Shown here piece after piece: positions 7,206-12,773 of a DNA stretch of 12,773 nt. Numbering within the stretch: the stretch's first letter is position 1; each line of letters begins with the position of its first letter. This DNA comes from Oscillospiraceae bacterium (GTDB lineage Bacteria > Bacillota > Clostridia > WRCU01). The notes beneath the pieces were generated by a model, which made no database searches, was not told where the DNA came from, and was given only the letters and a program-made list of their open reading frames with translations. A program made the position numbers and the translations under genes. Location of the stretch: positions 1 through 12,773 of the forward strand of contig WRCU01000017.1 of the NCBI GenBank assembly GCA_009783805.1, given 5' to 3'.

Positions 7206-8288
7206 TCAAACGCCGCCGCGCCACCTTCCGAACCAGTAGTCCAGTATCCCCGAAGTGTAAAGCGCCTTTACCACGATGATCAGCAGGGGGCCGAAGATGA
7301 GCCCGAACAGCCCCATGAGCCGTATGCCGACGTACATGCCTATGACGTTCGCGAGGGGTGGGATGCCCAGCTTCTCCCCGACCACCTTGGGCTCGATGGT
7401 CTGGCGGATGACCAGCCCGACGAGGTACAGCGCCAGGAGCTTCACGGCGAACCCCAGGTCACCGCCGGCGAGCGATATGAGCGCCCATGGGATCAGGACG
7501 AAGCCGGTGCCTATCACGGGTATGCCCTCACACAGGGCGAGGACGGCCGCCATCACGAGCGTGTATTCGGGCTTGATTATGAGGAACCCCACCGCGCCCA
7601 CGCAGAAAGTCACCGTCATGAGTATCAGCACCGCCATGAGGTACCGGCCCAGGTTCCTGAGCGACTCCGACTTGAACAGCCTTAGCCTGCTGGTCCACCA
7701 TTCGGGGAGCTGGTCCGACATGAAGCTTATGTACCTTTTCTTGTCCATGCTGATGACGAAGGCCGACAGGAACGTAACGACGATGAAGAAGATTATCTTC
7801 GGGAGCGAGAACAGCGTGTTCATCACGTACATGATGGCGGTCGACAGTATGCCTTGGATGGCCGGCGCTATGCTCAGCACGGACTGCTCGATCGTCAGGG
7901 TGATCCGCTCCGGCAGCGACTGGTAGAAGACGGCGAAGTCGTCCAGCCTCCCTCCCAGGTCATCGGAGAACCCGCCTATCATGCCCGCTATGCCGGACTG
8001 CAGGTTCATGAGCTCGGCGTAGAGCTTCATCCCGATGAAGGCCACGATGGCTATGACGACGCATGAGGTGAAGATGAGCGAGATCAATGAGGCGGCCTTC
8101 CTGGGCATCCTCGCCTTCTCCAGCGCGGAGGTCATGGGCTCGTTTATGAGCGCTATCACGGCGCCCGTGAAGAATGGGGCCAAGACCGGCAGGACGAACA
8201 GGAAGATCGCGCTGGCCGCGGCCGCTATGACGACCGCCGCTATCAGCTTCACCGAATGGCCGTAATACTTATTAATCGTGTTCTGCAT
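7206..8288 (-). CDS. AI-2E family transporter (YtvI/PerM-like membrane protein)
   Basis: A 360-aa inner-membrane protein of the AI-2E exporter/permease superfamily (YtvI, YdiK, TqsA, PerM). Layout: two N-terminal TM helices (about 13-46), one near 67-88, a soluble loop with amphipathic helices (about 90-150), then five or more hydrophobic segments to the end. Family landmarks are FFTGAVIALINEP (35-47), GIPVIGTGFVLIPWALI in the middle of the C-terminal half, and IEPKVVGEKLGIPPLANVIGMYVGIRLMG with FGLIFGPLL near the end. The Bacillus YtvI branch has a sporulation link, but substrate and role cannot be read from the sequence; relatives include AI-2 exporters and Na+/H+ antiporters. The ATG at 8288 has GGTGGGGG upstream. 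It overlaps the end of prmC by 17 nt, suggesting translational coupling. Confidence 0.92.
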   Translation of the reverse strand: MQNTINKYYGHSVKLIAAVVIAAAASAIFLFVLPVLAPFFTGAVIALINEPMTSALEKARMPRKAASLISLIFTSCVVIAIVAFIGMKLYAELMNLQSGIAGMIGGFSDDLGGRLDDFAVFYQSLPERITLTIEQSVLSIAPAIQGILSTAIMYVMNTLFSLPKIIFFIVVTFLSAFVISMDKKRYISFMSDQLPEWWTSRLRLFKSESLRNLGRYLMAVLILMTVTFCVGAVGFLIIKPEYTLVMAAVLALCEGIPVIGTGFVLIPWALISLAGGDLGFAVKLLALYLVGLVIRQTIEPKVVGEKLGIPPLANVIGMYVGIRLMGLFGLIFGPLLIIVVKALYTSGILDYWFGRWRGGV

Positions 8289-9144
8289 TCGCCCCCACCA
8301 AGTACCTGCGCACCCCCCTGAGGTCCCTCAGGGTCTCCGCGCGAAAGCCCGAAAAGATCGCCTCGACTGCCCGGTGCTGGCCCATTCCCATCTCCAGTAG
8401 GAATACGCCCCGAGGCTTGAGCGCCTTCCCGATGAACGCGCGTATCGCCCGATAGAAGCCGAGCCCATCCTCACCGCCGTCCAAGGCGGACAGCGGCTCG
8501 TACCCACGGACGGAGGCTTCCAAGGACGGTATGTCCCGGCTGGCCACGTACGGCGGGTTGCATACGAAGACGTCGTACCTTTCCGCGGGATCGTAATTGA
8601 ATATATCACAAGACGCCAAAGAGACCCTGTCTACGGCCAGGTTCGCCGCCACGTTCATCCCGGCGACCTCCAGCGCCCCCCCGTCGAGGTCGGCGGCCGT
8701 CACCAGGCAGCCGGGGACGGCCTTGGCCAGCGCTATGGCCAGGCATCCGGACCCCGTGCACATGTCCATAGCGTCGCATCGGCCATGGGCCCTGACGGCG
8801 GCCTCGCACGCCTCGACGGCCAGCTCGGCCAACCCCTCCGTCTCCGGCCTCGGTATAAGGACGCGCCCGTCGACGCGGATTTCATGACCCATGAAGCCGA
8901 CGCTGCCCACGATGTACTGCAGCGGCCTGCCCTCGGCCCTCAGCCTCAGCGCCCCACGGTATGCGTCCGAATCCGGGGGGCCCACCGGCTCCCCCAGGCG
9001 GGCGCGCAGCCCGGCGGGCCCCATGCGAAGCGCGTGGCAAAGCAGGGCGTCGGCCTCGCGCGGCGCCCCTTCCGACCCATGGGCCGCCAGGAAGGCCGAG
9101 CCTTCCGCCCGCAGCGACCTCACGGTTTCGCCCTTTACGGGCAT
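8272..9144 (-). CDS. prmC: PrmC: release factor glutamine N5-methyltransferase
   Basis: This cytoplasmic enzyme uses S-adenosylmethionine to methylate the Gln of the GGQ motif in release factors RF1/RF2, improving termination. At 290 aa it has the usual length: an N-terminal helical release-factor-binding domain (about 1-85), a linker with VLIPRPETE (95-103, family hallmark), SAM motif I as CTGSGCLAIALA (129-140), an acidic residue after strand 2 (AADLDG near 151), and the catalytic NPPY at 196-199 binding the Gln amide. The ATG at 9144 overlaps the end of the DUF1385 gene by 10 nt with no clear Shine-Dalgarno, so it is probably translated by coupling. In many Bacillota prmC follows rpmE and yqhQ and precedes prfA. 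Here the first part of that order holds, but an AI-2E gene follows instead of prfA. Confidence 0.95.
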   Translation of the reverse strand: MPVKGETVRSLRAEGSAFLAAHGSEGAPREADALLCHALRMGPAGLRARLGEPVGPPDSDAYRGALRLRAEGRPLQYIVGSVGFMGHEIRVDGRVLIPRPETEGLAELAVEACEAAVRAHGRCDAMDMCTGSGCLAIALAKAVPGCLVTAADLDGGALEVAGMNVAANLAVDRVSLASCDIFNYDPAERYDVFVCNPPYVASRDIPSLEASVRGYEPLSALDGGEDGLGFYRAIRAFIGKALKPRGVFLLEMGMGQHRAVEAIFSGFRAETLRDLRGVRRYLVGANAEHD

Positions 9145-10271
9145 GCGCTTGCCGTACCGTCGGCCGCCTCGACTACGTCGGCCGCGCCGGATGCGTCGGC
9201 CGCATCGGCCGTATCGGCCGAGCCGTCTGCGCCGGCCGCGCCGACATCACCCGCGTAGTCTGACCTGGCGGCGTTGAAGGCGGCGATGCCGACCTCGATC
9301 TGCAGGTCGTCGGGCTCCTTCGTCGTGAGCCTTTGGAAGGCCAGGCCTGGCATGCTGATCACCCTGGAGAAGACGCCGTCGCTCCTCCCCGCGAAGCGAA
9401 GGGCCTCATATGAGACCCCGGCCACCAGCGGCGCGAGCAGCACCCTTATCACGATGTTGAAAAGCGTCCCTCTGAGGGGCAGCAAGGAGAAGAACAGGAC
9501 GCTCACGAATATCACCAGGAACATGAATGACGTGCCGCACCGGCGGTGCCTCACGCTGTGGCGGCGGACGTTTTCGGTCGTCAGCTCCTCGCCGCCTTCG
9601 TGGCAGTTTATGGCCTTATGCTCCGCGCCGTGGTACTGCCAGACCCTTTTTATATCCTTAAGCAGGGAGGCCAGCCATAGGTATGCCAGGAACATGGCGA
9701 CCTTGATCGCGCTCTCGGTCAGGTTGTATAGTATGGCCCCCGACCTGGTGCCTTTGTCGAAGCCGATGAGCCCCGCCAGGAAGTTCGGCAGTATGAAGAA
9801 CAATCCTATGACCAGTATCACCGATATGGCGACCGATACGTATATGACCGCGTCGCCGCCCGCCTGCCTGGCGGGCTTCGCCGGCCTGTCGGGCGTCGCG
9901 GGCGTTTCGGGCGCGGCTGGGCCCGCCCCTTCGGCGGTGCCTTCCCCCGCGGCCTCAACCGGGTCCGCCCCCTCGGCTGGGATCTTCCCTTCGGCCTCAG
10001 CCTCGGCGGGCCCTTCCTCCATGAACGAGGCCGACTCCATCAGGCTCTTCGTCGACATCGCGATCTGCTTGGCGAACCCGATGACCCCCCTGACGATGGG
10101 CACCTTCGTCAGGACCGACTTAGGCGGGAGCTTCTCGCGCGAAATGTGGACCTCGCCGTTCGGCTTGCGTATGGCCATGGCGGAGTATTCGGGGCCGATC
10201 ATCATCAGCCCCTCGATCAGCGCGCTCCCCCCGATGCTTTCCTTCCTCGGTTCCCCCCCGCCCGCCATCAT
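9135..10271 (-). CDS. yqhQ: DUF1385 family membrane protein (YqhQ-like)
   Basis: A 378-aa protein of unknown biochemical function, widespread in Bacillota. Family hallmarks: GGSALIEGLMMIGP (14-27), AIRKPNGEV (33-41), VRGV, YHGAEHKAINCHEGGE (213-228) and RRCGTSF (243-249). Hydrophobic segments lie near 141-170, 186-204, 249-265 and 273-290. Two features are unusual: an Ala/Glu/Pro-rich linker of ~55 residues (about 86-140) before the first TM segment, and an Ala/Asp-rich tail (about 340-378) coded by 9-bp repeats. The start at 10271 (ATG ATG, either possible) has AGGGAAGG four bases upstream and lies after the terminator of rpmE. A GTG at 10361 would overlap the rpmE stop but has no ribosome site and would run through the terminator hairpin. 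It overlaps prmC by 10 nt. Confidence 0.9.
   Translation of the reverse strand: MMAGGGEPRKESIGGSALIEGLMMIGPEYSAMAIRKPNGEVHISREKLPPKSVLTKVPIVRGVIGFAKQIAMSTKSLMESASFMEEGPAEAEAEGKIPAEGADPVEAAGEGTAEGAGPAAPETPATPDRPAKPARQAGGDAVIYVSVAISVILVIGLFFILPNFLAGLIGFDKGTRSGAILYNLTESAIKVAMFLAYLWLASLLKDIKRVWQYHGAEHKAINCHEGGEELTTENVRRHSVRHRRCGTSFMFLVIFVSVLFFSLLPLRGTLFNIVIRVLLAPLVAGVSYEALRFAGRSDGVFSRVISMPGLAFQRLTTKEPDDLQIEVGIAAFNAARSDYAGDVGAAGADGSADTADAADASGAADVVEAADGTASACP
9159..9221 (-). repeat. 9-bp periodic repeat in the DUF1385 gene tail
   Basis: Plus-strand copies of RTCGGCCGN begin at 9159, 9177, 9195, 9204 and 9213, all in register with a 9-bp period. On the coding strand they give an Ala-Ala-Asp type repeat in the acidic C-terminal tail of the DUF1385 protein, just before its overlap with prmC. 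Confidence 0.65.
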
Positions 10272-10304
10272 GCCGCCTTCCCTGACCGCTGCGTTAATCG
10301 CGCG

Positions 10305-10327
10305 AAAAAAGCCGGAGGTGATCCGGC
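10305..10327 (-). terminator. Intrinsic terminator after rpmE
   Basis: On the minus strand a perfect 6-bp GC-rich stem (GCCGGA / TCCGGC) with a 5-base loop (TCACC) is followed directly by six T. It begins about 30 nt after the rpmE stop and lies before the DUF1385 ribosome site, so it should end most rpmE transcripts or act as an attenuator between rpmE and the downstream genes. Confidence 0.85.
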
Positions 10328-10357
10328 GTCTTCCATATATGGGCCTCGGAGCCCGCC

Positions 10358-10585
10358 TCACGCGGTCGTCTGCTGGTCCCTCTTCGCGATCCGCCTATTG
10401 AACCTGTCGACGCGTCCGCCGGTGTCGACCAGCTTCTGCTTGCCGGTGAAGAACGGATGGCACTTCGAGCATATGTCGACGTTCAGGCTGCCCTTCGTGG
10501 AGCCCGACGTGAATGTCTCGCCGCAGGCGCACTTTACCGTCACGGCGTTGTACTTCGGATGTATGGAGCTTTTTATCTGACTCAC
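10358..10585 (-). CDS. rpmE: 50S ribosomal protein L31 (zinc-binding type)
   Basis: A 75-aa component of the large ribosomal subunit that contributes to the intersubunit bridge region. It starts [13 protein letters not shown] and has the two cysteine pairs of the zinc-binding (C+) form: Cys19/Cys21 (KCACGETF) and Cys39/Cys42 ([14 protein letters not shown]), then [13 protein letters not shown], all typical of type A L31. The start is GTG at 10585, about 25 nt downstream of the expected transcription start of a strong promoter, with AAGG just upstream. The gene has its own promoter and its own terminator, so it is probably mostly monocistronic. In many Bacillota the gene before it is rho; here it is a radical SAM gene. 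Confidence 0.97.
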   Translation of the reverse strand: MSQIKSSIHPKYNAVTVKCACGETFTSGSTKGSLNVDICSKCHPFFTGKQKLVDTGGRVDRFNRRIAKRDQQTTA

Positions 10586-10616
10586 CTGCCTTACTTATTA
10601 TGCGATCCGAGCCGCC

Positions 10617-10646
10617 ATTCTAACATCGCGGGCATAAGGCTGTCAA
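10617..10646 (-). promoter_or_regulatory. Sigma-A type promoter of rpmE
   Basis: On the minus strand a perfect -35 TTGACA (10646-10641) is separated by 18 bases from a -10 TAGAAT (10622-10617, 5 of 6). Transcription should begin near 10610, giving a leader of about 25 nt before the rpmE GTG. It lies in the 83-nt gap after the radical SAM gene. Confidence 0.85.
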
Positions 10647-10668
10647 ATGCGGGCGGGGAGGGCGCCGC

Positions 10669-12042
10669 TCAGTCGCAGCATGCGAAGCCTGAGGCGTAGT
10701 CGTCGTTCAGGTCCTCGGAGACGCGGTCGGGCACGTCGCGGACCATGTCGCGGAGCGTCGGCGCCCCGCCCTCCCCGCCCGGGGAGCGGTCCCACCTCAC
10801 GCCGCCGCCGATGTACTTCCCTTTGCAAGTGATGAAGTACTTCGCGCGCTTCAACGAGATCCTCATCTTCCTCATCATCTCATGGGTCACCGGAGCGTAC
10901 CTCCTGGCCTCGACGATCTTGTTCGCCGAGGTTATGCCTATGCCCGGGATGGTGATCAGCTCCTCATAGTCCGCCTTGTTCACCTCTATGGGGTACCTGT
11001 CGAGGTTGCGCAGTGCCCACGCCGCCTTGGGGTCCACGTCGCGCTCGAGGTCGGGGGCGCATTCCGGCAGGATGTCGTCGGCCCTGAACTTGTACAGCTC
11101 CAGCAGGCGGTCCGCCTGGTACATCCTCCTGTTCGCCCAGCGCGGCGTCGGCTTGCCGGGCAGGCTCGGGTCGGCGATGCGCGGAGTGCAGAAGTTCGTG
11201 TAGTAGACGCGCCTAAGGCCGTACTTCCTGTATAGGGCCTCGGCCAGTAGGAGCGGTACCCGGGCCGGCTCACCCATGATGCCCAATATCATCTGGGTGG
11301 TCTGCCCCGACTTCGCGAACCTCCTGCCGCGGTCCGAGCGGTCGCCCGCATGGCCCTTGATCCGCCTGCTTATCTCCCCCATCGGGCCCAGTATGTTGTC
11401 CCTGTTCTTCTGCTTCGCTATCGTCTTATACCCTTCGCTGCTAGGCAGCTCGATGTTGATGCTGAGCCGGTCGGCGTACCAGCCGACCCTCTCTATGAGC
11501 ATGGGGTCGGTCCCCGGCATCACCTTGGCGTGTATGTAGCCTTTATACCCATGGTCGACCCTCATCCTCCTCACGGTCTCCGCGATGAGCTCCTCCGTGT
11601 AGTCCGGGCACCTGTGGATCGCCGAGCTGATGAATATGCCGTACCTATTTTTGTGCGCCTCCCGAACCGCCATCTCCGCCATCACCTTGGGGTCGCCCAC
11701 GTACCCGGACTTATGCCCGTTGCTGCATCGGTGGCCGCAGTACGAGCAATCGAAGACGCAATGGTTGGCCACGTACATCTTGGGCACCTTCGGGGGGTTC
11801 TTGGCCGCCTTTATGAGCCTGATCCTCTCCAGCACGTAAGACTCGCGCTCCTCGTCGGTCATCATCATCAGCCTGCCGTGGTCCTCATCAGGGTCGGGGC
11901 CATGCGCGCCGGCGAGGCCGCCCGCGGGGCCTTCGGATCTGCCGCCGTATAGGCCGCTCGTCGCCAGGGAGTCCGCGTCCGCCACGTCGAAGGAGGCGTC
12001 TATGTGCATCCTATATAGGTAGTCCTCGTCGGCAGGGCCCAT
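10669..12042 (-). CDS. Putative DNA modification/repair radical SAM protein
   Basis: A 457-aa cytoplasmic radical SAM protein of the family linked to a uracil-DNA-glycosylase-like partner (as I recall, TIGR03916). The [4Fe-4S] motif CxxxCxxC is Cys95, Cys99, Cys102 (CVFDCSYC). Further landmarks are SSAIHRCPDYT, GYIHAKVMPGTDP and RLSINIELPSSEGY. A C-terminal helix-hairpin-helix DNA-binding motif reads LITIPGIGITSANKIVEARR, followed by LKRAKYFITCKGKY. The N-terminus is shorter and more degenerate than I expect: the usual cysteine-containing GICHSF-like stretch is not seen and a Gly/Asp-rich segment (about 38-57) takes its place. The ATG at 12042 is chosen because it lies ~28 nt after the predicted transcription start with AAGG nine bases upstream; an ORF start at 12138 would put the operator and promoter inside the coding region. 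A LexA-like operator overlaps the promoter. The exact reaction is unknown. Confidence 0.9.
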   Translation of the reverse strand: MGPADEDYLYRMHIDASFDVADADSLATSGLYGGRSEGPAGGLAGAHGPDPDEDHGRLMMMTDEERESYVLERIRLIKAAKNPPKVPKMYVANHCVFDCSYCGHRCSNGHKSGYVGDPKVMAEMAVREAHKNRYGIFISSAIHRCPDYTEELIAETVRRMRVDHGYKGYIHAKVMPGTDPMLIERVGWYADRLSINIELPSSEGYKTIAKQKNRDNILGPMGEISRRIKGHAGDRSDRGRRFAKSGQTTQMILGIMGEPARVPLLLAEALYRKYGLRRVYYTNFCTPRIADPSLPGKPTPRWANRRMYQADRLLELYKFRADDILPECAPDLERDVDPKAAWALRNLDRYPIEVNKADYEELITIPGIGITSANKIVEARRYAPVTHEMMRKMRISLKRAKYFITCKGKYIGGGVRWDRSPGGEGGAPTLRDMVRDVPDRVSEDLNDDYASGFACCD

Positions 12043-12076
12043 GGCCCCTGACCTTAGTATGCCCGCCATGGCATGC

Positions 12077-12105
12077 ATTATATGCCAGGACGCCATAAAA
12101 GGCAA
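12077..12105 (-). promoter_or_regulatory. Promoter of the radical SAM gene
   Basis: On the minus strand a perfect -10 TATAAT (12082-12077) lies 17 bases after a -35 TTGCCT (12105-12100, 4 of 6). Transcription should start near 12070, ~28 nt before the ATG at 12042. The -35 is inside one arm of the 26-bp palindrome, the classic arrangement for repression by a dimeric protein. Confidence 0.7.
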
Positions 12106-12122
12106 ACATATGTTTGCCTTTT
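12097..12122. promoter_or_regulatory. Perfect 26-bp palindrome, LexA/SOS-box-like operator
   Basis: The sequence AAAAGGCAAACAT is followed at once by its exact reverse complement. The core 12103-12116, CAAACATATGTTTG, matches the Bacillus-type SOS box (CGAACATATGTTCG) except for one symmetric position pair: AAC and GTT half-sites with ATAT between. It overlaps the -35 of the radical SAM promoter. LexA repression of a DNA-repair-like gene is the natural reading. The flanking A and T runs mean it could also fold as a two-way terminator for the PC4-like gene, so both roles are possible. Confidence 0.6.
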
Positions 12123-12192
12123 TCATCGATGTGCCCATGAGACCCGCCGCATGCGCGCATGCCCGGCATATCCGGCTCGCCCAAGATCCCCA

Positions 12193-12247
12193 GGCGCGCC
12201 CGGCGCGCCGTGCGTACGGACGCGCCTTACGCGCCTTATGCGCCCTT
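12193..12247. repeat. GGCGCGCC pair and 9-bp GCGCCTTAY-type repeats
   Basis: Two GGCGCGCC octamers (12193-12200, 12202-12209) are followed by ACGCGCCTT at 12220 and again at 12229, and a related copy from 12238 that reaches into the last codons of the PC4-like gene. A separate 14-bp palindrome GCATGCGCGCATGC sits at 12149-12162. These fill the gap between the PC4-like gene and the operator; strong secondary structure is likely, with no T-run for a terminator. Confidence 0.45.
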
Positions 12248-12502
12248 ATCGGGCCCGAACGTGCCCGCTATGTCGCCGACGTCCAGGATGATGCTTTTTA
12301 AGGCCTCGAACTCCTCCTTGCTAAAGGTTATCCCTTTGCTCATGGTCTCCCTGCCCTCTGACCAGTCACGTATGTCGAGCTTCGGGTCCCTGCCGTTCCA
12401 ACGGACGAAGTTCACCTCCTTCCGCCAGCCCTTGGTGCCCGTGCTCAGCACGCCCAGATGCCTGACCACCTCGAACTTTATCTCACCCGACTTGCCTTCC
12501 AT
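12236..12502 (-). CDS. YdbC/PC4 family single-stranded nucleic-acid-binding protein
   Basis: An 88-aa protein of the bacterial YdbC branch of the PC4 (transcriptional coactivator p15) fold, which binds single-stranded DNA as a dimer. Landmarks are IKFEVVRHLGVLST (8-21), WRKEVNFVRWNG (26-37) and PKLDIRDWSEGRETMSKGITFSKEEFEAL (40-68), the beta-sheet with W/R/K surface then the C-terminal helix typical of the group. The ATG at 12502 has GGGGGGA seven bases upstream. A role in transcription or in handling exposed single strands is known for the fold; the specific role here is not deducible. It sits just upstream of the SOS-like operator and the radical SAM gene, consistent with a DNA-maintenance neighbourhood. 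Confidence 0.88.
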   Translation of the reverse strand: MEGKSGEIKFEVVRHLGVLSTGTKGWRKEVNFVRWNGRDPKLDIRDWSEGRETMSKGITFSKEEFEALKSIILDVGDIAGTFGPDKGA

Positions 12503-12575
12503 CGCGCAGTCCCCCCATCATCCTGGTATGGCTGCCGGCCGCCCCCCTGCCGGGCCTTTCGCGGCGTCGGTCGCC

Positions 12576-12613
12576 TATATCTAAGTATTACTATATATTT
12601 CTAAAAATTCCTT
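12576..12613 (-). promoter_or_regulatory. AT-rich probable promoter region of the PC4-like gene
   Basis: This is the most AT-rich stretch of the window and lies about 75-110 nt before the PC4 start. Minus-strand TATAGT (12595-12590, 5 of 6 to TATAAT) is a possible -10, but no good -35 is found at standard spacing. A weak AAAAA-GGAA-TTTTT hairpin at its right side could mark the end of the preceding gene. The remaining 12503-12575 holds only the ribosome site and GC-rich leader. Confidence 0.35.
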
Positions 12614-12625
12614 TTTATTGCCGCG

Positions 12626-12773
12626 TCACATCGTAGACATGTACCTCTCCGTCGCCAGCGCCTCGTCGTAGCCGTCCCTCCTGTTCGGGCACCTATCCTT
12701 CCTGCACAGCTTGCAATTGGTGTAATGCTCCTCGGAGTCGTAGATCAGGCCTGAGACGCTCTTAATGGGGTCC
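12626..12773 (-). CDS. C-terminus of a B12-dependent methionine synthase activation domain-like protein (partial)
   Basis: Only the last 49 residues are inside the window; the gene enters from the right edge and ends at TGA 12628-12626. The fragment begins DPIKSVSGLIYD, then has a cysteine cluster NCKLCRKDRCPNRR and a charged tail ending YMSTM. The P-x-KS-x-SG-I motif followed by C-x2-C-x4-C-x2-RR is what I recall at the end of small clostridial proteins related to the reactivation domain of cobalamin-dependent methionine synthase (MetH), which help re-methylate the oxidised cobalamin. The cysteines may bind a metal or an iron-sulfur cluster. With so little sequence another corrinoid-linked protein is possible. 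Confidence 0.6.
   Translation of the reverse strand, partial: DPIKSVSGLIYDSEEHYTNCKLCRKDRCPNRRDGYDEALATERYMSTM

Noticed and set aside
10328..10345. CCATATATGG palindrome near the rpmE terminator
   Set aside because: Only 10 bp, no promoter around it; likely chance.
10269..10361. GTG start at 10361 for the DUF1385 gene, overlapping the rpmE stop as GTGA
   Set aside because: No ribosome site; it would translate through a terminator hairpin and add 30 residues not seen in the family. The ATG pair at 10271 has AGGGAAGG at good spacing.
9274..10401. Plus-strand open frame of 375 codons
   Set aside because: Antisense to the DUF1385 gene and crossing the rpmE terminator; no motif, no ribosome site, composition is a mirror of the real gene.
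12043..12138. Upstream start at 12138 for the radical SAM gene
   Set aside because: It would include the palindrome, the -35 and the TATAAT inside the coding region; the added residues do not resemble the family.
1..12773. tRNA, rRNA, CRISPR arrays, insertion sequences or phage genes
   Set aside because: None seen on either strand: no cloverleaf-like T-loop sequence, no regularly spaced direct repeats of CRISPR size, no transposase or integrase motifs.

Overview
The window is a GC-rich bacterial stretch in which every supportable gene lies on the minus strand, so it reads right to left. Several families point to a Bacillota (Clostridia-like) genome: a DUF951 protein, a YdbC-type PC4 protein, the YqhQ/DUF1385 family, a YtvI-like AI-2E protein, a zinc-type L31, and an operator resembling the Gram-positive LexA (SOS) box. 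The order rpmE - yqhQ - prmC is also typical of that phylum. The frequent AGG (Arg) and ATA (Ile) codons are unusual for such a GC-rich genome. No lineage below phylum can be named from the sequence.

Right end (12773 to about 10670). The C-terminus of a protein like the B12-dependent methionine synthase activation domain enters from the edge. It is followed by an AT-rich probable promoter stretch and a small PC4/YdbC single-stranded nucleic-acid-binding protein. Next comes a regulatory region with a perfect 26-bp palindrome containing a LexA-like core. The palindrome overlaps the -35 box of a good promoter for a radical SAM protein of the putative DNA modification/repair family. Together these look like a small DNA-maintenance neighbourhood that may respond to DNA damage.

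Middle (about 10650 to 6600). A near-consensus sigma-A promoter drives rpmE (L31), which is closed by an intrinsic terminator. Then follow yqhQ/DUF1385, prmC, an AI-2E family membrane protein, DUF951, a DUF4190-like small membrane protein and a zinc alcohol dehydrogenase, all tightly spaced or overlapping and probably one transcription unit. Its yqhQ start lies after the terminator, so it depends on read-through or on a promoter I cannot see.

Left end (6600 to 1). After the dehydrogenase come two adjacent, large, very hydrophobic proteins of the NuoL/M/N - HyfB/HyfF - Mrp antiporter superfamily. By eye both have lost the conserved Glu/Lys/His residues of the proton path, and no hydrogenase, NADH dehydrogenase or Mrp partner is in view. 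They are followed by a TIM-barrel sugar isomerase/epimerase-like protein, a NatA/YhaQ-type ABC ATPase and the first ~40 residues of its ABC-2 permease. About 100-120 bases from the left edge the permease stops making sense, and another frame of the same strand encodes the signature-to-Walker-B core of a different ABC ATPase. This is either a real deletion or fusion, or an assembly chimera.

The best leads are the charge-stripped antiporter-like pair, the SOS-like operator in front of the radical SAM gene, and the chimeric ABC junction.
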